A stretch of DNA of 43,065 nucleotides, from the NCBI GenBank assembly GCA_030524705.1, contig JAUNGD010000027.1, forward strand, positions 1-43,065, read 5' to 3'. The stretch comes from Lachnospiraceae bacterium. GTDB taxonomy: Bacteria > Bacillota > Clostridia > Lachnospirales > Lachnospiraceae. Made by a program: the position numbers and the translations under genes. Shown here in pieces: positions 34,285 through 41,624 of the stretch (positions are counted from its first letter, which is position 1; each line of letters starts with the position of its first letter). Below the pieces are notes generated by a model. The model was not told where the DNA came from. It saw nothing but the letters and a program-made list of their open reading frames with translations, and searched no databases.

Positions 34285-34340
34285 TTTACCTATATTTTAC
34301 ACAGAGAAGGTGGAGGATTTTACATTGTATTTGTTAGAAT
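34285..34340 (+). promoter_or_regulatory. Pho-box promoter at the island's right end, reading into pstB'-phoU
   Basis: TTTAC hexamers start at 34285, 34296 and 34319 (steps 11 and 23), then ten bases and TAGAAT (34335-34340). The predicted start near 34347 lies 63 bases before the fused leader. The hexamers would sit at about -60 to -23, the usual place for PhoP activation. It can restore phosphate-controlled transcription of phoU after the insertion. Confidence 0.72.
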
Positions 34341-34409
34341 TGTATCGTAACTAAAATAGGAAAACCGAAGAACGGTTTGGAGGATAGTCTAACAAAGAAG
34401 GTAAGATAT

Positions 34410-34775
34410 ATGACGGCGATTTACAGATACCGACAGGAAAATAAGCCGAGAAAAGCAAACAGTATACACACAATTGTATGCCGTACAGCCCTTGATTTGC
34501 AAGGGGTTGCGGGTACCCTACCCAAAATCTTGGATGAACCGACGTCAGCCCTGGATCCGATCTCCACCTCCAGGATCGAGGATCTGGCCGCAGAGCTGAA
34601 GGAGAAATACACGATTATCATGGTAACGCACAATATGCAGCAGGCGGCGCGCATCTCTGACAAAACGGCATTTTTTCTTCTGGGCGAGGTGGTGGAATAC
34701 AATGACACGGTGACCCTGTTTTCAATGCCTGAGAACAAGAAAACGGAGGAGTATATTACGGGGAGGTTTGGCTGA
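34410..34775 (+). CDS. Chimeric ORF: island leader fused in frame to host pstB 3' part
   Basis: ATG 34410 (AAGAAGGT upstream) starts a 121-residue frame. Residues 1-42 come from the island ([15 protein letters not shown]... ending TLPKILD) and residues 43-121 from host PstB ([47 protein letters not shown]). It lacks Walker A and the signature, so it cannot be an ATPase alone. It may be a non-functional protein whose translation delivers ribosomes to phoU, which starts two bases after its stop; it could also interact with PstA/PstC. A longer TTG start at 34377 is less likely. Confidence 0.75.
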   Translation: MTAIYRYRQENKPRKANSIHTIVCRTALDLQGVAGTLPKILDEPTSALDPISTSRIEDLAAELKEKYTIIMVTHNMQQAARISDKTAFFLLGEVVEYNDTVTLFSMPENKKTEEYITGRFG

Positions 34776-34776
34776 T

Positions 34777-35451
34777 ATGCGGGAAAGATATATTGAAAAG
34801 CTGTCGCAGCTTCACGACGAGCTCCTTGATATGGGAATGCTCTGCGAGCAGGCAATCATGAAAACGTACCGCCTGCTGATTTCCAGGGAGCTGCGGGAGG
34901 AGCAGGCGGCGGAGATAAGCAGGCTGGAAAAGGAGATCGACGCAAAGGAGCACTCGGTGGAGGCTATCTGTATTCAGCTCCTGCTCCGGCAGCAGCCGGT
35001 GGCTTCTGACCTGCGCCGTATCTCAGCGGCCCTCAAAATGGTCACGGATATGGAGCGGATTGGCGACCAGGCTACGGATATTGCGGAGATCCTGGAGACC
35101 GGCAGCATCGACGTGCCGGTAAAGGGGGTAAACATTTCCGGGATGGCGGAATTTACGATGCAGATGGTGAATAAAAGTGTGGAAGCTTTCATAAACCGGG
35201 ATCTGGAGCTGGCCCGGGAGGTCATTGACAGCGATGACATTCTCGACAAAATGTTTGTGGAGGTGCGCAGGACATTGAACGAAAACACCGCCGGATTTAC
35301 CAGTGATCAGATACTGGATCTTCTGATGATAGCAAAATATTATGAGCGGATCGGCGACCACGCCACGAACATCGGCGAGTGGGTGGAGTTTTCCCTGCTG
35401 GGAAAACACAGAAACGGTGAGGATGCCTATTTTGACATATTCGCACAGTAG
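34777..35451 (+). CDS. phoU: Phosphate signalling complex protein PhoU
   Basis: 224 residues with the two PhoU helical repeats: YIEKLSQLHDELLDMGMLCE, DLRRISAALKMVTDMERIGDQATDI, and later LLMIAKYYERIGDHATNIGEWVEF. The conserved E-R-I-(A/G)-D-x-A-x-x-I metal-binding helices are present twice. PhoU links Pst transport state to the PhoR kinase. ATG 34777 follows the pstB stop by one base, with GGGGAGG upstream inside pstB. Since the operon is interrupted upstream, its expression should depend on the island promoter at 34285. Confidence 0.95.
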   Translation: MRERYIEKLSQLHDELLDMGMLCEQAIMKTYRLLISRELREEQAAEISRLEKEIDAKEHSVEAICIQLLLRQQPVASDLRRISAALKMVTDMERIGDQATDIAEILETGSIDVPVKGVNISGMAEFTMQMVNKSVEAFINRDLELAREVIDSDDILDKMFVEVRRTLNENTAGFTSDQILDLLMIAKYYERIGDHATNIGEWVEFSLLGKHRNGEDAYFDIFAQ

Positions 35452-35642
35452 TTACAGGCAGAGGCTGTTTGGACAGGGGATAGCATTCCCGGAGGGCGGT
35501 CTGTGGCATGTATGGCTGAATCCTCAGTTTTTGCTGACAGCCTGTTTTAACGGATATAAACCGGTATTTCTGGGCATCATGATTACCGGGATCATATATA
35601 AAAGAAGCTTATGCAAGACAGCGGGATGTCTGCCCGTGAAAA

Positions 35643-35724
35643 TTTACATAGATTTTACATAAAACGTCTTTGGATTTTACTTTGCTCCGTTATAATCATT
35701 TTCGTATTTTACAATGATTTTACA
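35643..35724 (+). promoter_or_regulatory. Pho-box promoter array of nptA
   Basis: TTTACA starts at 35643 and 35654 (11 bp), TTTACT at 35676 (22 bp later), then nine bases and TATAAT (35691-35696). A further TTTACA pair at 35708 and 35719, again 11 bp apart, lies just downstream. Geometry matches the pstS promoter and both island promoters. Confidence 0.8.
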
Positions 35725-35754
35725 TAGACCGGAAATGGTCATGGAGGAAAGTAT

Positions 35755-37581
35755 ATGGATATTTTTAATGTATTGACTATGGTGGGCGGACTCGCGCTGT
35801 TTCTTTATGGAATGCATGTAATGGGCGAGGGACTGTCCAGGGCCTCCGGCGGAAGGCTGGAAAAAATTCTGGAAAAGCTGACCTCCAGCACGCTGAGGGG
35901 CGTGCTGCTGGGAGCAGGCGTGACGGCGGTGATTCAGTCCTCCTCCGCCACCACTGTTATGGTGGTGGGCTTTGTGAACTCGGGAATCATGACGCTGCAG
36001 CGGGCGGTGGGGATCATTATGGGGGCGAATATCGGTACGACCATCACCTCCTGGATACTCAGCCTTTCGGGAATCGAGGGCGACAGCTTTTTCATTAAAA
36101 TGCTGAAGCCGACCTCCTTCTCCCCGATCCTCGCCATGATCGGCGTGGCGTTTCTGCTGTTCTCCAAAAAGGACAAGAAGAAGGACGCGGGCTCTATTAT
36201 GATCGGGTTTGCCGTTCTGATGACCGGTATGGAGACCATGAGCGGAGCAGTAAAGCCTCTGGCAAATGTACCGGAGTTTACCAGACTGTTCCTGATGTTT
36301 GAAAATCCGGCGCTGGGTATGATTGCCGGCGCCCTGCTGACCGCGGTGATCCAGAGCTCATCTGCCTCCGTTGGTATTTTGCAGGCCCTTTGTGCGACGG
36401 GGGCGGTTTCCTTCGGGTCGGCGCTTCCCATTATTATGGGACAGAATATCGGCACCTGCGTAACGGCGCTGATTTCCTCCATAGGGGCAAAAAAGAATGC
36501 GAAGCGTACGGCGTTTGTACATCTTTATTTTAATTTGATCGGCACGATCGTCTTTATGCTACTGTTTTACACGGCAAATTCCTTCGTGCATTTTAGTTTT
36601 CTGGGAACGGCTGCGGACGCGGCGGGAATTGCGGTGGTGCATACAGCCTTCAATGTGCTGGCAACGCTTCTGTGGCTGCCCTTCCATCAATTGCTTGTGA
36701 AGCTGGCGACGCTGACGGTGCGCGACCGGGAAGGAGACGAGAGCAGGACGGAGCAGTCTCTGGCCGGATTGCAGGCCCTGGACGACCGTTTCCTGGAAAA
36801 TCCGGCGGTTGCCATGGAGCAGTGCCGCGTGGCCTGCGCGCATATGGCGGAGGTGACTATTGAGGCGCTGGATATGGCGATCACGCAGCTTGATTCGTTT
36901 TCCGAGGAAAAGGTACTCCGGGTCATGGAGGATGAGGACGTCATCGACAAATATGAGGACCGTCTCGGCACGTATCTTGTACAGGCGGCAAAAAACGAAA
37001 TGCAGACCAGGGACAGCCATACGCTGTCTGTGCTGCTGCACAGCATCGGGGATATTGAACGTATTTCCGACCATGCCGTGAGCATCGCAAGGGCGGCGCA
37101 GGAGATTTACAACAAAAATCTGGCGTTTTCCGAAGCGGCGGTGTGTGAGCTGGAGGTTTTTTCCGCGGCGGTAAAAGAGGTGGTGCGGATCTCTATGGAA
37201 GCGGTGAAGACGGAGAACCTTATAATGGCCCAGAGGGTGGAGCCTCTGGAGGAGGTAATCGACGACATTGGAGACGAGATCAAGCAGCGCCATATCGACA
37301 GGCTGCGGGAGGGTCGCTGCACCATTGAGCTGGGCTTCATTCTTTCGGATCTGACGACCAGCTACAAGCGGATTGCCGACCATTGCTCGAATATAGCGGT
37401 GTGTCTGATACAGGCGGACAAGGATGTATTCGGCAGACACGAATATCTGAATTCGCTGAAGGAAGAGGACGATCAGTATTTCAGAAAAAAATTCAGGGAG
37501 TATAAGGCGCAGTACGCGCTGCCGGAGCGCGTCAAGGGAACGCCGAAGGTGGATATGCGGGCCAGAATGCAGCAGGCGTAG
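35755..37581 (+). CDS. Na+/phosphate cotransporter (NptA type) with C-terminal PhoU-like domain
   Basis: 608 residues. The N-terminal half has about eight membrane segments and the duplicated NptA signature TAVIQSSSATTVMVV and TAVIQSSSASVGILQ. Residues about 340-560 form a PhoU-like helical domain (SIGDIERISDHAVSIARAAQ and YKRIADHCSNIAVCLIQ). It is a low-affinity sodium-driven phosphate carrier with built-in regulatory helices. GGAGG precedes the ATG. It gives the cell a second phosphate route that does not need PstB, relevant to tolerance of the pstB insertion. Confidence 0.92.
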   Translation: MDIFNVLTMVGGLALFLYGMHVMGEGLSRASGGRLEKILEKLTSSTLRGVLLGAGVTAVIQSSSATTVMVVGFVNSGIMTLQRAVGIIMGANIGTTITSWILSLSGIEGDSFFIKMLKPTSFSPILAMIGVAFLLFSKKDKKKDAGSIMIGFAVLMTGMETMSGAVKPLANVPEFTRLFLMFENPALGMIAGALLTAVIQSSSASVGILQALCATGAVSFGSALPIIMGQNIGTCVTALISSIGAKKNAKRTAFVHLYFNLIGTIVFMLLFYTANSFVHFSFLGTAADAAGIAVVHTAFNVLATLLWLPFHQLLVKLATLTVRDREGDESRTEQSLAGLQALDDRFLENPAVAMEQCRVACAHMAEVTIEALDMAITQLDSFSEEKVLRVMEDEDVIDKYEDRLGTYLVQAAKNEMQTRDSHTLSVLLHSIGDIERISDHAVSIARAAQEIYNKNLAFSEAAVCELEVFSAAVKEVVRISMEAVKTENLIMAQRVEPLEEVIDDIGDEIKQRHIDRLREGRCTIELGFILSDLTTSYKRIADHCSNIAVCLIQADKDVFGRHEYLNSLKEEDDQYFRKKFREYKAQYALPERVKGTPKVDMRARMQQA

Positions 37582-37689
37582 GCTGGTTTGCAGCAGCCGC
37601 AGGTAGCTGTTGTTTAAAGAAAGCGCAGGGTTTTTGTAGACAGAACAGAAATTTTTATATAGAATCAGAGGGAAGGACGGAGGATTGGT

Positions 37690-38370
37690 ATGGCTTGGAT
37701 CTACATTGTAGAGGACGATGAAAACATCAGGGAAATTGAAATGTTTGCGCTGAAAAATGCAGGGTTTGAGGTACAGGGCTTTGACTGTGCGTCGGCGTTT
37801 TATGCCCGTCTGAAGGAGAAGGTACCTGCGCTGGTGCTGCTGGACGTCATGCTTCCCGACGAGGACGGCCTGTCCATCGTGAAAAAGCTTCGGTATAAGG
37901 CGGAGACCCGCAAGCTTCCGATCATTATGGCAACGGCAAAAACCACGGAGATCGACAAGGTAAAGGGCCTGGATATCGGAGCGGACGATTACATTACGAA
38001 GCCCTTCGGCGTGATGGAGCTGATCTCCCGGGTAAAGGCGTTGCTGCGGAGAAGCCGCGGCATGGAAGAGGAGCGTCTGATCCGCCTCGGGCCGATTTTT
38101 ATGGATGATGAAAAACGGGCCGTCTTTGTGAACGATACGCCCTGTGAGCTTACCTACAAGGAGTATGAGCTGCTCAAGCTTCTGCTTTTAAACGCAGGCA
38201 TTGTGGCTTCCCGGGATATGATTCTGGACCGCGTCTGGGGCACCGATTTTGAAGGAGAATCCAGGACCCTTGATATGCATATCAAGACGCTGCGGCAGAA
38301 GCTGGGAGATGCGGGAAGCATGATCAGGACGGTGAGGAATGTCGGCTATATGCTGACGGGAGAAAATTAG
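37690..38370 (+). CDS. phoP: OmpR/PhoB-family response regulator (PhoP-like)
   Basis: 226 residues. Receiver domain 1-120: acidic pocket VEDDEN (D9, D10), phosphoacceptor D52 in LLDVMLP, T in MATAKT and K in ITKPFG. The C-terminal winged helix (about 128-225) has CELTYKEYELLKLLLLNAG and SRTLDMHIKTLRQKLGDAG. Position after phosphate genes with four matching Pho boxes nearby makes it the PhoP of this regulon. CGGAGGATTGGT precedes the ATG. phoR follows four bases later. Confidence 0.9.
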   Translation: MAWIYIVEDDENIREIEMFALKNAGFEVQGFDCASAFYARLKEKVPALVLLDVMLPDEDGLSIVKKLRYKAETRKLPIIMATAKTTEIDKVKGLDIGADDYITKPFGVMELISRVKALLRRSRGMEEERLIRLGPIFMDDEKRAVFVNDTPCELTYKEYELLKLLLLNAGIVASRDMILDRVWGTDFEGESRTLDMHIKTLRQKLGDAGSMIRTVRNVGYMLTGEN

Positions 38371-38374
38371 AATT

Positions 38375-39694
38375 ATGAAGAAAAAAATCAATCTTTATTT
38401 ATTATTGACGGTATTTCTGACTCTGGCGGCAACCCTGTTTATGGCGGTTGCCATCTTTCATCATATGTACCGGGAGCAGATCGTGGATGACATGCAGACG
38501 TATGCCGAGGTGATCAGCGGCATGATATCCTCCGGTGAGGAAATGAATGAACGGTATACAAATCCGCAGCCGGAGCTTCGGGTGACGGTTATTGACAAGG
38601 ACGGTACGGTAATCTACGACAGCCAGGCGGGGCAGGAGTCCATGAGCAACCATTCCGACCGCCCGGAGATCCGGGAGGCGGAGGAAAGCGGCGAGGGATA
38701 TTCGGTGCGCCATTCCGATACCCTGAACAGCGATATGTATTATTATGCGGTCCGGCTGAAAAACGGGGATGTCCTGCGTATCAGCAAGGAGGAGGACAGC
38801 ATATGGAGCGTATTTTACAATACCATATACGGCATTGTGGGGATCGGTATTCTGATGCTTTTGATCTGCTTTATTTTGTCCCGCTATATCACGGCCGGCA
38901 TTGTGCGGCCCATTGAGAAGCTGGCAAAGGATATTAACGGCGCCAGCCGGATTGATACATATGAGGAGCTCACGCCCTTTATCACGACGATCCAGGAGCA
39001 GCACAAGGACATTATCAAGGGGGCAAAAATGAGGCAGGAGTTTACTGCCAACGTTTCCCATGAGCTGAAAACGCCGCTGACCTCTATATCCGGCTATGCC
39101 GAGCTGATTGAGACCGGGATAGCCGGGGAAAATGAGGTGCAGCGTTTTGCCGGAGAGATCCACCGCAACGCCCAGCGGCTGCTGACGCTGATCAACGATA
39201 TTATCCGGCTGTCCGAGCTGGACGGCGGCCATGCGGACATTTCCTGCAGTGAGGTGGATCTGTATGACATTGTCCGGACCTGCGTGGAGATGCTGCAGCT
39301 CAGCGCGGAAAAGCACGGCATCAGGATTGCCTGCCATGGAGAAAAATGTATGATACACGCCAACAGGGAAATGATGGAGGAGCTGCTGTTCAATCTCTGC
39401 GACAATGCGATCCGCTACAACCGGCCGGGAGGAACGGTGGATGTGACGGTGAGCCGGCAGGAGGGGCATGCGGCGCTGTCCGTCAAGGATACGGGAATCG
39501 GTATTCCGAAGGAAAGCCAGGATCGGGTATTTGAACGGTTTTACCGCGTGGACAAGAGCCGTTCGAAGCTCACCGGCGGTACGGGACTGGGAATGGCCAT
39601 TGTAAAGCACGTTGTGGCGCAGCATGATGCAAAGCTGGAGCTTTACAGCGAGGTTGGGAAAGGAACAGAGATTCTGGTGACGTTCCGGGACTAA
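38375..39694 (+). CDS. phoR: Sensor histidine kinase (PhoR-like)
   Basis: 439 residues. Two membrane segments (about 7-30 and 150-172) enclose an extracytoplasmic PAS-like sensor. A linker leads to HisKA with NVSHELKTPLTSISGYAELI (phosphorylated His near 229), then HATPase_c with N box LCDNAIRYNRPGG, VKDTGIGIPKE (G1), RFYRVDKSRS (F box) and GGTGLGMAIVKHVV (G2). It pairs with the preceding regulator, and PhoU and Pst would control it as in the known Pho system. Confidence 0.9.
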   Translation: MKKKINLYLLLTVFLTLAATLFMAVAIFHHMYREQIVDDMQTYAEVISGMISSGEEMNERYTNPQPELRVTVIDKDGTVIYDSQAGQESMSNHSDRPEIREAEESGEGYSVRHSDTLNSDMYYYAVRLKNGDVLRISKEEDSIWSVFYNTIYGIVGIGILMLLICFILSRYITAGIVRPIEKLAKDINGASRIDTYEELTPFITTIQEQHKDIIKGAKMRQEFTANVSHELKTPLTSISGYAELIETGIAGENEVQRFAGEIHRNAQRLLTLINDIIRLSELDGGHADISCSEVDLYDIVRTCVEMLQLSAEKHGIRIACHGEKCMIHANREMMEELLFNLCDNAIRYNRPGGTVDVTVSRQEGHAALSVKDTGIGIPKESQDRVFERFYRVDKSRSKLTGGTGLGMAIVKHVVAQHDAKLELYSEVGKGTEILVTFRD

Positions 39695-39738
39695 AAAAAG
39701 AGCAGTAATCAGTTAGAAAAAAATTAATAAACGCCCAC

Positions 39739-39767
39739 TTGACTATTTTTTACAGATGGTGCAATAT
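39739..39767 (+). promoter_or_regulatory. Possible promoter upstream of the L,D-transpeptidase
   Basis: TTGACT (39739-39744), 17 bp and CAATAT (39762-39767). The -10 is weak, but no other candidate lies between phoR and the next gene. Confidence 0.35.
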
Positions 39768-39820
39768 TATGAAAGGGAGAGGCTTGGGGGAAGCTTTAAA
39801 AATTATGAAAATAGAAGGGT

Positions 39821-41242
39821 ATGGGACGAACATTGAAGAAGAAAAAAGGGATCAAGATTGCTGTTATTGTTTTGCTGTGCCTGGTTGTGATCGGGCTGGG
39901 CGTGCTCGGATATTATCTGTATAAACAAGCCAACAGCGGTCTTTTTTTTGAAGGGACAACGCTGAACGGCTATGACGTGACCGGGAAGACCTGCAAGGAG
40001 GTGCTGCTGATCCTTGAGAGAGATTACAGCGCGCCGAAGCTGGAGCTGAAAGAGAAGGGAGAAAATGCTCTGACGCTGACGCTGGAGGATATGGGCTATA
40101 CGATTGATGAGATGGCGCTTCTTGACAGCATTCAGAGCTGCATGAGAGAGCAGAATCTGAGACTTCTGTTCAGTCTTATGGATGGAAATGATTTCGAGGT
40201 CGAGGTACCCTTTGAATACGATGAGGCCGTATTCAGCCAGGCGGTTTCTGCCGCCCGCTTTGCACAGCCTCGTACGGCCAGTGTGGATGCGTCTCTGGAA
40301 TATAATGGTACAGAGTATTATATTGAGCCGGAGGTATACGGCAACGAGCTGGATGACGCGGACCTTCAGGTAATGGTGAAGGACTTTGTCGACAAGCTGA
40401 CGTCCAGCGACCGGCCCCAGTCCGACGCGTCCCTGGACGTACCGGAGTCATTCTATTTCCTTCCGGCAGTCACTCAGGATGACGGAGAGATGAACACTTT
40501 GATGGGAATTTACAATTCCTACTGCAAGGCTAAGGTTTCCCTCACCTTCGGCGAGGTGAAGGAAGTGATCGACTGGTCCACGGTTCAGAACTGGCTTGAT
40601 ATTGCGGACGGCGAGGCGACGCTGCGGGAGGAAGAGGTATACAATTACGTATACGATCTGGCGGCAAGGTATGATACGCTGTATTACCAGCGGGATTTCA
40701 CGACCCATGACGGCAGACAGATCCATTTTGAATCCAGCGATTACGGCTATCAGATCGACAAGGATGCAGAGGCAGCGCAGCTGATTCAGGATATCTATGC
40801 AAATACTGAGGTGGAGAGAGAGCCGGTCTATGCAGTCAAGGGCTACAAGAGGAACGGCCGCGACGATATCTGCGGCAATTACGTCGAGGTGAACCTTACC
40901 CAGCAGCATCTGTGGTTTTACATGGACGGCGAGCTCGTCATTGAGACTGATCTTGTATCCGGTCTTCCGAGGGACGGCCGGGAGACTGTGACAGGCGTGT
41001 TTGGCATTCCGTACAAGAAAAGCCCGGAGACACTTAAGGGAGATACCTGGGAGGAGAAGGTAACCTACTGGATGCCCTTCTATGACGGACAGGGACTCCA
41101 CGATGCGCCCTGGAGAGCCTCTTTTGGCGGCAATATTTATCAGACCAGCGGTTCGCACGGATGCGTCAACCTTCCGGGAAACGCCGCGGCGGTGATTTAC
41201 GAGAATATGCAGGAGCGTGTTCCGATTATTCTGTACAAGTAA
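39821..41242 (+). CDS. L,D-transpeptidase (YkuD) with peptidoglycan-binding-like N-terminal domain
   Basis: 473 residues. Basic N-terminus and one membrane anchor (about 11-31, IAVIVLLCLVVIGLGVLGYY). An extracellular region of about 300 residues (GTTLNGYDVTGKTCKEVLLI, typical of the PG_binding_4 repeats beside YkuD domains) leads to the C-terminal YkuD domain: VEVNLTQQHLWFYMDG, VTGVFGIPYKK, and the active site SGSHGCVNLP with the catalytic Cys. It makes 3-3 cross-links or attaches proteins to peptidoglycan. ATG 39821 has AGAAGGG upstream. Confidence 0.92.
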   Translation: MGRTLKKKKGIKIAVIVLLCLVVIGLGVLGYYLYKQANSGLFFEGTTLNGYDVTGKTCKEVLLILERDYSAPKLELKEKGENALTLTLEDMGYTIDEMALLDSIQSCMREQNLRLLFSLMDGNDFEVEVPFEYDEAVFSQAVSAARFAQPRTASVDASLEYNGTEYYIEPEVYGNELDDADLQVMVKDFVDKLTSSDRPQSDASLDVPESFYFLPAVTQDDGEMNTLMGIYNSYCKAKVSLTFGEVKEVIDWSTVQNWLDIADGEATLREEEVYNYVYDLAARYDTLYYQRDFTTHDGRQIHFESSDYGYQIDKDAEAAQLIQDIYANTEVEREPVYAVKGYKRNGRDDICGNYVEVNLTQQHLWFYMDGELVIETDLVSGLPRDGRETVTGVFGIPYKKSPETLKGDTWEEKVTYWMPFYDGQGLHDAPWRASFGGNIYQTSGSHGCVNLPGNAAAVIYENMQERVPIILYK

Positions 41243-41249
41243 AAGATTT

Positions 41250-41309
41250 TCCGCAGTCTGTTCTGCGGACCCTGGTCACGTATGGCCGGGGTCCGGGCCG
41301 GACTGCGGA
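41250..41309 (+). other. Two-tier hairpin in the 3' region of the L,D-transpeptidase gene
   Basis: TCCGCAGTC (41250-41258) pairs with GACTGCGGA (41301-41309), and inside it GGACCC (41267-41272) pairs with GGGTCC (41289-41294). There is no U-run, so it is either a weak terminator or a 3' stabilising structure. Confidence 0.55.
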
Positions 41310-41344
41310 TATGAAAAATATTTAAAAAAATTTACCGGAAGTGG

Positions 41345-41373
41345 TTGACAAATCAAAAACACAAGTATATAAT
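41345..41373 (+). promoter_or_regulatory. Consensus promoter of the tRNA-Arg gene
   Basis: TTGACA (41345-41350), exactly 17 bp, TATAAT (41368-41373). Transcription would begin near 41380, about 15 bases before the tRNA. Confidence 0.92.
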
Positions 41374-41394
41374 CAATGATGCTGAAAAAAACGT

Positions 41395-41468
41395 GTGCGC
41401 TTAGCTCAGCTGGATAGAGCGTTTGGCTACGGACCAAAAGGTCGGGGGTTCGAATCCTCTAGCGCACG
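41395..41468 (+). tRNA. tRNA-Arg (anticodon ACG)
   Basis: The acceptor stem GTGCGCT (41395-41401) pairs with AGCGCAC (41461-41467), with discriminator G at 41468. The D arm is GCTCAGCTGGATAGAGC. The anticodon arm TTTGG-CTACGGA-CCAAA gives ACG, read as ICG for Arg CGN codons. The T arm has GGTTCGAATCC. CCA is not encoded. Confidence 0.96.
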
Positions 41469-41473
41469 GTTAG

Positions 41474-41504
41474 ATCCTGCAGGCTGTTGCCTGTGGGATT
41501 TTTT
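41474..41504 (+). terminator. Terminator of the tRNA-Arg gene
   Basis: ATCCTGCAGGC (41474-41484) pairs with GCCTGTGGGAT (41489-41499) around TGTT, with G-U pairs, followed by six T. Confidence 0.9.
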
Positions 41505-41624
41505 CTGTTTTGGTGTTTGAAGCTTCGGCTTCGGCTGACCGGAAATAGAAGAGAAAAAATTCTTTACCTCAAAAGAGGTTCATGTTAAAGTAATAAAATA
41601 AATACTGCAAAGGAGAATAAATGC

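Larger units (their letters stand above)
25995..34534 (+). mobile_element. 8.5-kb integrated defence island splitting pstB
   Basis: Left junction ...TTGATGGA|CGGG (25994/25995) and right junction ...ATCTTGGA|TGAACC (34534/34535) share TGGA. Deleting the interval restores the codons for [12 protein letters not shown]. The interior is clearly more AT-rich than the flanks. It carries a complete second pstB, an AbiF gene with two flanking RNAs, an ABC-3C operon, decayed small ORFs, and a right end that restarts expression into the 3' pstB part and phoU. No recombinase or transposase is visible and there is no long target duplication. Integration into a conserved catalytic codon stretch resembles tyrosine or large serine recombinase targeting, but the enzyme is not here. 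Confidence 0.88.
28638..34534 (+). mobile_element. Sub-element 2: decayed left part + ABC-3C operon + Pho-type right end
   Basis: This 5.9-kb unit starts after the internal junction and ends at the outer right junction. It has the same right-end design as sub-element 1 but no pstB copy. Its first 860 bp hold only decayed small frames, then the ABC-3C genes, a coiled-coil relic, the Pho-box promoter and the leader fused to pstB. It may have lost its own pstB, or never needed one because sub-element 1 supplies it. Confidence 0.6.

Noticed and set aside
25995-34534. Group II intron or retron inserted in pstB
   Set aside because: No reverse transcriptase, no domain V-like hairpin, and the cargo is ordinary operons; the ends look like site-specific DNA integration.
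25995-34534. Ordinary transposon with terminal inverted repeats
   Set aside because: No transposase and no target duplication longer than the 3-4 shared bases; the inverted repeats are internal rather than terminal.
38402-39625. 407-codon minus-strand frame opposite phoR (and similar ones opposite trhP, nptA and purF-like genes)
   Set aside because: These are complement-strand shadows of well-supported genes; composition is His/Arg-rich and no ribosome binding sites or motifs are present.
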